From NCBI RefSeq assembly GCF_900078195.1, contig NZ_FJVE01000007.1, positions 1,922,001 to 1,986,000 of the forward strand: a DNA stretch of 64,000 bases, read 5' to 3'. The translations under genes and the position numbers were made by a program. This DNA comes from Clostridium sp. Marseille-P299. GTDB lineage: Bacteria; Bacillota; Clostridia; Lachnospirales; Lachnospiraceae. Of this stretch, positions 48,098 through 56,488 are shown one piece after another. The notes beneath the pieces are model-generated. The model made no database searches. It was not told where the DNA came from and was given only the letters and a program-made list of their open reading frames with translations. Numbering within the stretch: the first letter of the stretch is position 1; each line of letters starts with the position of its first letter.

Positions 48098-51000
48098 TTA
48101 AACCTCACTTTCTTTGCGCTTCACAACGATACGCAGTTTACCAGCATCCTTGCCTTTGGTGTAGGAAGAAATCAGCTCGTTTACCTTTGCCTTGAAGGAC
48201 GCTTCATCCATAGGCGGCATCTGCTCCAATTTTGCCATCAGATCGTCGGTGTCGATAACCACCGGTTCAAAGCCTTTCAACAGTGCGTTGATTGCCTTAA
48301 CAAAGAAGTCATCCACACGGTTCGGCAGAGTGCCGCTGGCGATAAAATCATCGATTGCTTGCTGCTGTTCTGCAGACAGGAACTTCTTCTGGCTTGCCAC
48401 AATCGGGTCAGAGATGGTATCCAGCAGAGTTTTAGTCCACTCAGCCAGCAAATCATCAATGCGAATTTCCAGATTGTCCAGCACACCGTAGACATTCTTT
48501 ACCTTATCGTCGAGGTGGTAACGGCAGTGAGGACAAATGTGAGTAGATTTCAGTTCTTCCGGTGTCAGCTCGTAGCAAACCTTGATACCAGACATTTCAG
48601 TTTCGATATCAGTCAGCTTGGCAGCAGACAGGATTTCAATGGAGCGCAGCTTGCGCAGGCTGGCCAGCGCACGGCCTTCCTGAATCTTTCCTCTGCGCTG
48701 GGCATCGGTGATGTCCAGTCTCTTCTTTTTGTGGTTTTCAAAATAGATGTCGATGTATTTTGCCTTCACCTTAGAAAGGATTACATCAACCTTCTGGGCA
48801 GCAGTTTCGCCGGAAACACCGTCCATGATGCTATCACGGATGGAACGGAATTCAGCCTTTGCTGCGTCCAATTCGGCTTTGAATGCTTCGCCCAAATCAA
48901 TATACTCAATATTTGCGATATAAGAAACGATGTCAGCGCAGCCGGACTTGAAGTCCAAGAACTGCGGAATCTTCATCATCTGCGCAATCTGACCGGCCAG
49001 TGTATCAACTTGCTCCATAGAGAGACTGAAATTATTCAGCTTGGCAGGAGTATTGAACTTCGCCTGATAGTTGCTGAATTCGTCTCTTACGGCGGTGCAA
49101 GCCTTCTGCAGCATCATTACTTCTGCTGCGTTTGCCAGAGGCTCGCCCCACAGGTCGAAGCTGTTGTTCAGCTTATTTGCAGCAAGCACCGCAGAGTTTG
49201 CCAGCTCCTGTGCCTTGGAAAGCAGCTGGGCCACACCTTTTTCACGGTCGTTCGGATTGTCCAACAGCGCAGGATTGATATCCAGCACTTCAAACAACTT
49301 CTTCAGCTCGGCCATAGAAATCTGAGCCGGTCTGGACAGGTACTTAAATTCGTACAAGTCCATAACGCTGGTCTTCGGAATCTGGTCCAGATTGGAAGCT
49401 GTGATGGTCTTTCCGTCCTTAGTGGTAATAACAGCATATCCGCCATATACCATAGACAAGAAGATGATAGGCGTAAAGATGAACTCAATCTTGAATTTCT
49501 TGTCAATGTACATCTCCATAAAACGAGGCTGGAAGATGTCAGAGTAGTTCAGAACACCCTGCGGCGGCAGCTGACGAATCTGGTCAATGTAGTAAGCCGC
49601 ATACTTGGAGCCTTCCGGACGAATCTTGTCTCCATCCAGAATACCGAAGCTCTGAAGCATCAGGGTGGACTGCTGAGTCTTTCTGCCTGCAAAATGGTCG
49701 AAAGCTGCACGAGCGCAGTCAGCCATATTGCGGCGGGTAATCTTTGTCTTCATAACCGGGAAGTCCGGGTACTTGGTACAGAAATACTCATCAAAGCACA
49801 GAGAAGCTGCAAGGTCGATAGTGTCCTTAAAGGTCATATCACGGTTATAACGGCCTCTCAGAACTTCGATCATCTGGCGCTTTTGGCCCTTGTGCAGCAC
49901 ATCGAAGCAAGTGTTCTTGTTTTCGCTCAGATACTTGATCAGGCGCTTGCGGAGCATATTTACCTTGTTCAGGTATGCGTCCTTATCCTTGCCTTCACTA
50001 ATCTGTGCGAGGCTCTGTGCAGCAGCATAGAGACCCATGAATTCACGGAACTCGTCAGAAGACTTGAAGTACAGGTATACTTCGTCAGGGAGATTCTGCA
50101 CACGACTGCCGTTTTCGTCATACGGAGGCATGATGTGGATGTAGAAATCACGCTCCGGCTGTGCAGTGCTACGCTCTCCCGGCAGGCCCATAAACAGGTA
50201 ACCTTCACGGAAGATGCTATGGGAATCCCAGTTCAGGTCATATTCGTAAATATTGAAGTTGGTAACATACTGCTTTGCATCCCACTCCAAGCAGCGATAC
50301 ACAACATCATAGAAATAGCGGTTCAGTTCACCGTCTGCCATGATGGAAGCCTTCTGCTTAATCTTCTCGTCATAGTCAACGACCTTATCCACGTCGATGT
50401 AATACTGGCTGTTTGCATCGTTGTAAATAATGAACTGGCCGGAAACGGTGGTCATAATATCACGCAGCGTGGTCTTTACCAGAGACAACAGGAAGTCAGC
50501 ATCCTCTTCCGGCATCGGCAGATGCAAGCAGAGATCGTCTTTCATATTCTCGGCAGTCAAACCAAACTGCACATCCAGACCGTTGGTGGTAAGTCTGTGT
50601 ACGCTCAGGGCATAGATAATCTTTGTCGCCAGAGGCTTATACGCAGGCTTAGGGAATGCACGGTTGATGATATCTTCCAGCTGCTGGCTGGCATTCACAA
50701 CACGGCTAATGGTCACATCACTCTTCAGTAGGCCATTGGACTTGATTGCAGGCCAATAATCATCGAAGGAAATGATGCCCGGTGCATTCTGAGGAACCTC
50801 GGTATTAAAAATGCCCTTGATGGTCACCGAGATATTCTTCAGGATGTGGCGGTTCTCTATCAAATAAATTTTATTAAATACATCAATATAAGAAGGGTGA
50901 ATCGGGAACAGGTCCACGAATTCCTCCAGACGGGAAGACATACCGGTATAAAGGCCGCAGAACTGTTCGAGGTGCTTGCGAATCATCGCTTTCTGCTCTG

Positions 51001-51790
51001 GTGTCTTCTTCAAAATACGCTCGGACACAACATAGGAAGTAGCTTCCTTTGTAATGATGAGCTGGGTAAAACGGTCACTAACATGTTTCAGAGTATCGGC
51101 AACAAAGCTGAATCGCGGATTGTCGAAAATCTTCTCCTGCATACCAAAAACGACACGCAGCTTGGACTTGGAACACATTTCACCGAGTGCACGGAAAAAC
51201 TCAAGATCGAGAACGATTTCTCTCTCATCACGGGAAGACAGATAAGAAAGGAACTCATCGACAATAATCAGATAGCCCTTGTCCGGGTATTTTTCGTAAA
51301 AGGCCATCATCATTTCCTGAATAACGGTCTTCAGGCTCTTAACGCTACCATAGTCAGGAATTTCATAGTCAATGCCACGGTTGTCGAAGTCCTCCTGAAT
51401 ATAACCCATGATGACATCATACAAAGGCATGACAACGCCGCCAATCTCGATGCGCAGAACTTCAAATTTACCTGCGATTGGCTCCATCTGTTTTGCGAAT
51501 TTATGATTCTGCAAATACTGCAGGTTATCTGCATCCGTTGCGATAGCAGAAATAACAGACATAAGGTGAGATTTACCGGTACCATAGTTACCGACAACAA
51601 GAACGCCTTTATTATCTACCACTTCATCCATCTGCAGCTGATCAATCAACGGAGCCTGCAGAGCATCCGCCATCGTATCGGACATAACATAGGTTTTTAC
51701 ATATTCACGAGCCTTATCCTTATTTCCAGCCGTTACAAGCTGGATAACATCTTCAATTGGATTGAAGCTTATCAATTGAGAATATTTCAT
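48098..51790 (-). CDS. brxC: BREX ATPase BrxC (DUF6079-type)
   Basis: This large AAA+ protein has 1230 aa from the ATG at 51790 (ribosome site AGGAGG; the upstream frame start lies inside brxF). Walker A is VGNYGTGKSH (about 66-75) and Walker B YLIIVDEFLSYL (about 173-184). A C-terminal zinc-like motif (HICPHCRYH) occurs near residue 1130. Its ATG overlaps the brxF stop as ATGA, so the two are translationally coupled. BrxC is the biggest core BREX subunit. Confidence 0.92.
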   Translation of the reverse strand: MKYSQLISFNPIEDVIQLVTAGNKDKAREYVKTYVMSDTMADALQAPLIDQLQMDEVVDNKGVLVVGNYGTGKSHLMSVISAIATDADNLQYLQNHKFAKQMEPIAGKFEVLRIEIGGVVMPLYDVIMGYIQEDFDNRGIDYEIPDYGSVKSLKTVIQEMMMAFYEKYPDKGYLIIVDEFLSYLSSRDEREIVLDLEFFRALGEMCSKSKLRVVFGMQEKIFDNPRFSFVADTLKHVSDRFTQLIITKEATSYVVSERILKKTPEQKAMIRKHLEQFCGLYTGMSSRLEEFVDLFPIHPSYIDVFNKIYLIENRHILKNISVTIKGIFNTEVPQNAPGIISFDDYWPAIKSNGLLKSDVTISRVVNASQQLEDIINRAFPKPAYKPLATKIIYALSVHRLTTNGLDVQFGLTAENMKDDLCLHLPMPEEDADFLLSLVKTTLRDIMTTVSGQFIIYNDANSQYYIDVDKVVDYDEKIKQKASIMADGELNRYFYDVVYRCLEWDAKQYVTNFNIYEYDLNWDSHSIFREGYLFMGLPGERSTAQPERDFYIHIMPPYDENGSRVQNLPDEVYLYFKSSDEFREFMGLYAAAQSLAQISEGKDKDAYLNKVNMLRKRLIKYLSENKNTCFDVLHKGQKRQMIEVLRGRYNRDMTFKDTIDLAASLCFDEYFCTKYPDFPVMKTKITRRNMADCARAAFDHFAGRKTQQSTLMLQSFGILDGDKIRPEGSKYAAYYIDQIRQLPPQGVLNYSDIFQPRFMEMYIDKKFKIEFIFTPIIFLSMVYGGYAVITTKDGKTITASNLDQIPKTSVMDLYEFKYLSRPAQISMAELKKLFEVLDINPALLDNPNDREKGVAQLLSKAQELANSAVLAANKLNNSFDLWGEPLANAAEVMMLQKACTAVRDEFSNYQAKFNTPAKLNNFSLSMEQVDTLAGQIAQMMKIPQFLDFKSGCADIVSYIANIEYIDLGEAFKAELDAAKAEFRSIRDSIMDGVSGETAAQKVDVILSKVKAKYIDIYFENHKKKRLDITDAQRRGKIQEGRALASLRKLRSIEILSAAKLTDIETEMSGIKVCYELTPEELKSTHICPHCRYHLDDKVKNVYGVLDNLEIRIDDLLAEWTKTLLDTISDPIVASQKKFLSAEQQQAIDDFIASGTLPNRVDDFFVKAINALLKGFEPVVIDTDDLMAKLEQMPPMDEASFKAKVNELISSYTKGKDAGKLRIVVKRKESEV

Positions 51791-52227
51791 GGTTTTCTTC
51801 CTCCTTGGATGATGCATGTCACATCATATTCTTCTACGCTGAATGTTTTGAAATCCGGGTAGCCATCCTCAGCGTAGAACAGCCTGCCATCCTCACATTT
51901 TCCGGGCCAGATGATACTGAACGGCTTTCTCTTACATGCATCTACCATGATTTTCAGTACATCTACTTTGTAATCCGGGTTAAACATCACATCAAAATCT
52001 TTTATCACCGCATTGTCCGGCAGTGTTTTCAGGATTTCCTCAAAGCAAGCGGCTAATCGCATTGTTCGTCGCTTTGGCTTCAATGCAGATAGTTTCTCGG
52101 CCAGAGCATGATTCAGCGGCACTGCACTATCAACCGTTGCTTTGTCTGGGCAACAATATATTATTGGCTTTAGTAGTCCTGCGTATTCCAAGCCGGACAC
52201 CGAGCGGGAATGAATAATTTTGCCCAT
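51787..52227 (-). CDS. brxF: BREX type 3 protein BrxF
   Basis: The protein is 146 aa with a short C-terminal signature (FYAEDGYPDFKTFSVEEYDVTCII) that I associate with BrxF. It is the first core gene, as usual in type 3 systems, and ends overlapping brxC. Start ATG 52227; GAAGGAGACC precedes it. BrxF is described as a P-loop-like small protein, but I see no clear Walker A here. Confidence 0.8.
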   Translation of the reverse strand: MGKIIHSRSVSGLEYAGLLKPIIYCCPDKATVDSAVPLNHALAEKLSALKPKRRTMRLAACFEEILKTLPDNAVIKDFDVMFNPDYKVDVLKIMVDACKRKPFSIIWPGKCEDGRLFYAEDGYPDFKTFSVEEYDVTCIIQGGRKP

Positions 52228-52253
52228 TTTCGGTCTCCTTCTATATAAAAGAA

Positions 52254-52460
52254 TTATTTGTCTGCATCTGCGCTTTCACCGCTGTGAATCCACGAATCAA
52301 CTTCTGATACTTTAAATTTATACTGTCGTCCCACTTTATAATATGGGATTGTTTCTTTTTTAATCCAGCCACGGATAGTGTCCTTGCTTACTCCCAAATG
52401 CTTTGAGATTTCCTCAAGACTAAACCATCTTTCCAGTTCTGCTGTTTTATTTGCTTCCAT
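52254..52460 (-). CDS. Small helix-turn-helix (excisionase-like) protein
   Basis: The 68-aa protein is a MerR/excisionase-type DNA-binding domain (FSLEEISKHLGVSKDTIRGWIKKETIPYYKVGRQYKF). It lies 26 bp upstream of brxF and 17 bp after the NACHT gene. It may regulate the BREX operon. It could also be a remnant excisionase of the element, but its place between defence genes favours regulation. Confidence 0.8.
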   Translation of the reverse strand: MEANKTAELERWFSLEEISKHLGVSKDTIRGWIKKETIPYYKVGRQYKFKVSEVDSWIHSGESADADK

Positions 52461-52477
52461 GTGGCACCTCGCTCCTA

Positions 52478-54838
52478 TTAAAAATCATCATCGTCCAGTT
52501 CATTTGCGTGTTCGTACTTTTCTTTCAACTGCTGATAATACTTGCCAACATCATCATAAATCTTACGAGCCGGACATGTATCCTTCTCCCAGAACGCCTT
52601 CATCGCAGGATATTTATCTGGTTCAGTAAGACCGAACTCGTACTTGAAAGCGTAAATATAACCGAATTCGACAGGATTACCATCCTCGTCAAGAACCAAT
52701 CGTTCTCCAAGATTGGACTCTTTAAACTTCTCTGGGTCCTTAACAAATTCTTCAGGGACACGCATCAGAGGCATGATGACTGTATTTCCACTACCGCCAC
52801 CACCTCTTAAAAGCTCCCCATAAAGCCTTTCACAAATCAAATCATCGTACATTAAGTCAGTTCCGGGCTTTTCTGTTTTAAACTGCAGATCAGCACCAAT
52901 AACTTTCAAAATCAATGACAGAATCACCGAAGACGGAGAATTCTCATAACGAATCATTCCATGACGCTCATGAATGTTATATTTTGCTTTTGCATCTTCA
53001 ATAACATCATCTCTGTAGATTTGGTATACCCAGAAATCGTATCCCTTTGTCAGGAACAGCCAGTATTTATCCTCGTCACCTTCATTATCATAGATTGAGG
53101 CCAAAAACGGCATGATGATAAAGCGCTCAACTTTGTCCTGCGCAAGGTCATACAGCATATCGAATGCACTGCCCTCATCAAAGAGAATCTGGTCTGCCGT
53201 ATCAATATAGCTGCCCAGCTTCATCAGCGTGGTATCATCCTGACGGGAGTAGTAATCTGCAAAGAAATACTCCTGAAAAGATCTATGCAGAAAATGATAA
53301 TTCTGGCCTTCCTCATACATAAGGCAAGCGCTGTGGCACACATCAAATAGGAAGTTGTCCAGTTTCATCATGTCTGGGTCCATACGGGACAAAGATTTCA
53401 ACTTACCAAAATACCCATCAAATTTTCCATGACTAAACTCATAATCGCCTTTTCGGTAAGACTTAGCGCAGAATTCTCGGAACACCAAAGTAAAATCAGA
53501 CGGATCCTTTACGCTATGGAATACTCTCTTATATGCCAGCTTGTCAGAATCGTGTCTTTGCAACAGTGTCTGATATGCCTGATCGTAGAACAAATACTTC
53601 TTTTCAGGAACATCTGCAAAACGATGATAGCTCATCAGCATCAGGGTCAGAAGCAGTGGATTGGTTACGAACTCTGCATGGCTTTTGAAGTAATCACTGA
53701 CAAGGCGGTCACGGAACTGCTGTTTCAGCTTCGGCTCTTCAGGACAATACTCCAGACGATCAATCAATTCTAATGCCTGATCGTTATTAAACGGCATAAT
53801 GAACAACACCGTAAATCGTGATAACTCCACAAAGGAGGAAAACTTTCGTGTAGACATCACATACTGATTTTTAGGATGTCTGTCTATAAGTGCATCGAGC
53901 TGGCGCTGGAATGCGTCCATATCACTGGCCTTAATTTCATCGAGACCGTCCAACAACAGCTGACACTTACCTTCATCCATGAGCTTATGAACATGCGCTG
54001 CTGAAAAGGTAATATCAAATCTATGTACAGAGTCAACGACCACATTAAATAGGTCACTGTTATCCTGCCCAAACTCTCTCAATGTTACGAGAATTGGAAG
54101 TTTTCCGGTCTGCGCATACTTTCCAATAGATGTGAGGAACAGGTGGCGCATCATCATAGACTTGCCAATACCGCCCATACCAACCAGCATTGTGAAGGAT
54201 GATGTCTTTTCCAGCTTTTCAAGTGTGACATTTTCAATTTTCATATCATCCCGAAGGCGATGATATCTTGCTGGCACCCTACTAATAGTATTACATACAA
54301 AAAATTCTTCAAACAGGCGTTCCTCTGATGAATAGAGGAGCGTCTTTAATTTTGAGTATTTTCCCTGTGACTTAGTCACATAATCCGGAAAATCCTTAAC
54401 CTTCAAATATTGAACATAGATTTCTTTGACTATATCGTCTGCTTCGCCGTTTCCTCTGGCAATAGCACCGAACTGCTTCGTCAGTGCAGCAGAAAATGCA
54501 AATTTATCAGCAACACCTTTCTCATCCAGATCTATCCCAAATGCAGCCAGCAAATCGGAAAGAACTTCTTCATTCAGCTTTGAGGATACAGCTCTTGAAA
54601 AGCGAGTTTCATCATATACCTCCGCAACTTTCGCCCACAATTCTGCTTTCGGTTCTCTTTCTCCTTTGAACCACTTACGAAACAGATCATCAGAGAAAAC
54701 AAGCTCAATTTTTGCGAAATCACCCAGTGCAGTTGCTACAAAGAACTCTGCTATAGAGGGCTGCGATGCTTTTCCTTTGATGCCGCATTTAGATTTAGTT
54801 GTCGAGTAAAAAGGAGCGCAAAAATCACTTAACTTCAT
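52478..54838 (-). CDS. NACHT-domain STAND NTPase leading the BREX operon
   Basis: The protein (786 aa) has an N-terminal helical region (1-190), a NACHT NTPase with Walker A GMGGIGKS (220-227) and an extended Walker B LLLDGLDEI (295-303), winged-helix and helical segments, and a C-terminal part (about 560-786) without clear repeats. Bacterial NACHT proteins act as antiphage sensors that kill or stall infected cells. Here it is the first gene of what looks like a single operon with BREX. The ribosome site is GGGAGG 8 bp before the ATG. Confidence 0.88.
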   Translation of the reverse strand: MKLSDFCAPFYSTTKSKCGIKGKASQPSIAEFFVATALGDFAKIELVFSDDLFRKWFKGEREPKAELWAKVAEVYDETRFSRAVSSKLNEEVLSDLLAAFGIDLDEKGVADKFAFSAALTKQFGAIARGNGEADDIVKEIYVQYLKVKDFPDYVTKSQGKYSKLKTLLYSSEERLFEEFFVCNTISRVPARYHRLRDDMKIENVTLEKLEKTSSFTMLVGMGGIGKSMMMRHLFLTSIGKYAQTGKLPILVTLREFGQDNSDLFNVVVDSVHRFDITFSAAHVHKLMDEGKCQLLLDGLDEIKASDMDAFQRQLDALIDRHPKNQYVMSTRKFSSFVELSRFTVLFIMPFNNDQALELIDRLEYCPEEPKLKQQFRDRLVSDYFKSHAEFVTNPLLLTLMLMSYHRFADVPEKKYLFYDQAYQTLLQRHDSDKLAYKRVFHSVKDPSDFTLVFREFCAKSYRKGDYEFSHGKFDGYFGKLKSLSRMDPDMMKLDNFLFDVCHSACLMYEEGQNYHFLHRSFQEYFFADYYSRQDDTTLMKLGSYIDTADQILFDEGSAFDMLYDLAQDKVERFIIMPFLASIYDNEGDEDKYWLFLTKGYDFWVYQIYRDDVIEDAKAKYNIHERHGMIRYENSPSSVILSLILKVIGADLQFKTEKPGTDLMYDDLICERLYGELLRGGGGSGNTVIMPLMRVPEEFVKDPEKFKESNLGERLVLDEDGNPVEFGYIYAFKYEFGLTEPDKYPAMKAFWEKDTCPARKIYDDVGKYYQQLKEKYEHANELDDDDF

Positions 54839-54862
54839 TCAGTATCCTCCCTGTTTATCTTC

Positions 54863-54908
54863 TGTCCATCTTGTCCGGAATTTGTCCTGTATTGTCCAAG
54901 GCATGTCC
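54863..54908. repeat. Five TGTCC iterons before the NACHT gene
   Basis: TGTCC occurs at 54863, 54872, 54883, 54893 and 54904, i.e. at 9-11 bp spacing, about one helical turn. The array sits between the promoter and the NACHT start. It may be a regulator binding array, or part of a short coding leader that is also open here. Confidence 0.55.
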
Positions 54909-55038
54909 ATCTGCCGGTCCACGAAAAAATCTCGCCCCGGGACTACAATATAAATGTGGACAAGCACCAGTGTACTTATCTCATATTTGCCTATTTGAAT
55001 TCGCCTTCAATCTGGCCAATCCATACTTATTCCTATTT

Positions 55039-55067
55039 ATTATACTCTTCAAATGTGAATAAAACAA
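55039..55067 (-). promoter_or_regulatory. Candidate promoter of the NACHT-BREX operon
   Basis: On the minus strand TTGTTT (55062-55067) and TATAAT (55039-55044) are exactly 17 bp apart. The transcript would have a leader of about 190 nt that includes the TGTCC iterons. It faces away from the phage replication operon. Confidence 0.6.
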
Positions 55068-55172
55068 GGCATTCGGAGAAAATACATCGGTCATTCACAA
55101 AAAATTTGTCCCAGACATGACAAAAAAGGTCTGTCGCAGCATCAACTCACCTTCTCTGTGGCCACGGAGGTG

Positions 55173-55270
55173 CGTTCGCAGTTGCTGCTGCGGCGATGCA
55201 AATGAATAGAGTGCCAGCTGCGAACGGCTGGTCACCGGAATGAAGCGGAGAAATCCGCATGAGGTGACCA
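55173..55270 (+). promoter_or_regulatory. Structured leader upstream of the phage early operon
   Basis: Two perfect inverted repeats follow each other: CGTTCGCAG (55173-55181) with CTGCGAACG (55218-55226), and TGGTCACC (55229-55236) with GGTGACCA (55263-55270), the latter enclosing GCGGA/TCCGC. A competing pairing (CCAGC at 55214-55218 with GCTGG at 55227-55231) spans both. This suggests a switching RNA or a protein-binding leader. Cis-regulatory RNA motifs have been reported upstream of DUF2800-type phage genes. Confidence 0.5.
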
Positions 55271-55343
55271 TCTATGACAATCAGAACTGGCAGCCATACC
55301 GGTTATCTCCGCTTCGGTTTAACAGCCGAAAGGAGAAAATCGA

Positions 55344-55865
55344 ATGGCAATCAACGAAAACCAGAGTAAAAACAACACCCGTCGTATCTACATCCGCAGC
55401 CAGCGCCGCTGGCAGGAAGTACCCGAAGAAATCTATCAGGAACACACCCGCTTCCATGACACCTACCGTCACAGAATGCAGGACCGTGGCCTCTGCTGCT
55501 GTCCTCGCAATAAATGGTGGGTCTGTGATGCCGACTGCCTGACCTGCGAATATCGCAACGCAGACGTTATCGCATCGCTGGATTCACCAATTGGTGAGGA
55601 AGATGATGACCTGATTCTGATGGATACCATCGCTGATGACAGCGTGGCCGTTTCCGAACTTGCTGCTGACCGTATCGTTTTGGAGCAGCTGTTCAAGCGC
55701 CTCGCTGACCTGATGCCGGAAGCTGCTGATATTGGAAAGCTGCGTATGCAGGGCCTTTCCGATGAAGCAATCGCCAAGTCCATCGGCATTCCTCGCACTA
55801 CCTTCCTGTCCCGTATCAAAGCTGCCAAGAAACAGTTAGAGAAGGAATACCCTGACTTCTTCTAA
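55344..55865 (+). CDS. Sigma-70 region 4-like phage regulator
   Basis: The protein has 173 aa. The N-terminal half contains a Cys-rich motif (GLCCCPRNKWWVCDADCLTC). The C-terminal half is a sigma-70 region 4-like helix-turn-helix (LRMQGLSDEAIAKSIGIPRTTFLSRIKAAKKQLEK). GAAAGGAG precedes the ATG. It is the first gene of the rightward phage operon and may direct its transcription, though it lacks region 2. Confidence 0.75.
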   Translation: MAINENQSKNNTRRIYIRSQRRWQEVPEEIYQEHTRFHDTYRHRMQDRGLCCCPRNKWWVCDADCLTCEYRNADVIASLDSPIGEEDDDLILMDTIADDSVAVSELAADRIVLEQLFKRLADLMPEAADIGKLRMQGLSDEAIAKSIGIPRTTFLSRIKAAKKQLEKEYPDFF

Positions 55866-55882
55866 TATGTAGTACATCCACT

Positions 55883-55918
55883 CTGGCCGCTGGGAAAACC
55901 GGCGGTCAGAACTTTTTT
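55883..55918 (+). terminator. Terminator after the sigma-like gene
   Basis: CTGGCCGC (55883-55890) pairs with GCGGTCAG (55902-55909), eight base pairs with one G-T, followed by AACTTTTTT. It lies 18 bp past the stop and could be a site of attenuation or antitermination before the replication genes. Confidence 0.7.
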
Positions 55919-55936
55919 CAAAAATTTTTCTCCATC

Positions 55937-55970
55937 CTTCGTCAAACGGCATCGCTCATCTCCAAAAGGG
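55937..55970 (+). repeat. Phage intergenic repeat, copy 1
   Basis: The sequence from CTTCGTCAAACGG through CTCATCTCCAAAAGGG matches 60201-60233 with few differences. Each copy lies in a gap between phage genes. Confidence 0.6.
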
Positions 55971-56022
55971 AGTGTAAGGAGCAGAAAACAAGCTGCTCCA
56001 CCACGAACAGGAGGTGAACGAA

Positions 56023-56232
56023 ATGACTCAGGCCCACAGCCGCACCGTGGATACCGATGCCGAGGTAATTGAAATCCTCATTGCTATCAGTCATGTATCC
56101 GCACGAATGGCAAGACGACTCAGCATTCTTGCCGCAAGACAATCCGAGGAAGGAGGAAAACATCATGAGCAAAATGAGCGACATGGCTATGACCATCGAA
56201 GAGCTGCGCAATGCTGCCGCTGCCATTACTGA
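56023..56232 (+). CDS. Small phage protein, overlapping the next gene
   Basis: From the ATG at 56023 (CAGGAGGTG upstream) the frame encodes 69 aa. The first 45 residues are helical (VIEILIAISHVSARMARRLSIL). The tail overlaps the next gene in another frame, so its end may be under little selection. Function unknown. Confidence 0.5.
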   Translation: MTQAHSRTVDTDAEVIEILIAISHVSARMARRLSILAARQSEEGGKHHEQNERHGYDHRRAAQCCRCHY

Positions 56233-56488
56233 TGTAGCCAACTATCTGGCCGAGATGTTCTCCGGCAACGCTGTCGAGGAACAACCGGAAAAGAAGGCTC
56301 CGACCCAGAAGCCAGCCCTGACGCTGGAACAGGTACGAGCAGTTCTTTCTGAGAAATCCCGTGCCGGTCACACGGCAGGCGTCCGTGAGCTGCTCCAGAA
56401 ATATGGTGCCAGCAAGCTCTCTCAGGTAGACCCTGCAAATTATGAAGCGCTGCTTCGTGATGCGGAGGTGATTGGTAATGCCACCTAA
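56165..56488 (+). CDS. Small helical phage protein
   Basis: The ATG at 56165 follows AAGGAGGAAAACATC and gives 107 aa: a helical start (MTIEELRNAAAAITDVANYLAEMF), a charged linker and a C-terminal helical domain (LTLEQVRAVLSEKSRAGHTAGVRELLQKYG). Relatives occur before DUF2800 genes in Firmicutes phages. It overlaps the DUF2800 gene by 11 bp. Function unknown; a role in DNA replication is possible. Confidence 0.7.
   Translation: MSKMSDMAMTIEELRNAAAAITDVANYLAEMFSGNAVEEQPEKKAPTQKPALTLEQVRAVLSEKSRAGHTAGVRELLQKYGASKLSQVDPANYEALLRDAEVIGNAT

Noticed and set aside
48359..50731. A 790-codon open frame on the plus strand
   Set aside because: It is antisense to brxC, has no ribosome site or recognisable domain, and brxC on the other strand has clear ATPase motifs.
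39798..52227. The defence operon as BREX type 1 or DISARM
   Set aside because: There is no Lon-like BrxL, no type 1 PglX and no DISARM-specific DrmA/DrmB; the DUF1156-type methylase, BrxF and SNF2 helicase in this order fit BREX type 3.
54863..54908. TGTCC array as a CRISPR
   Set aside because: Repeats are only 5 bp at about 10-bp spacing, with no spacers and no cas genes.
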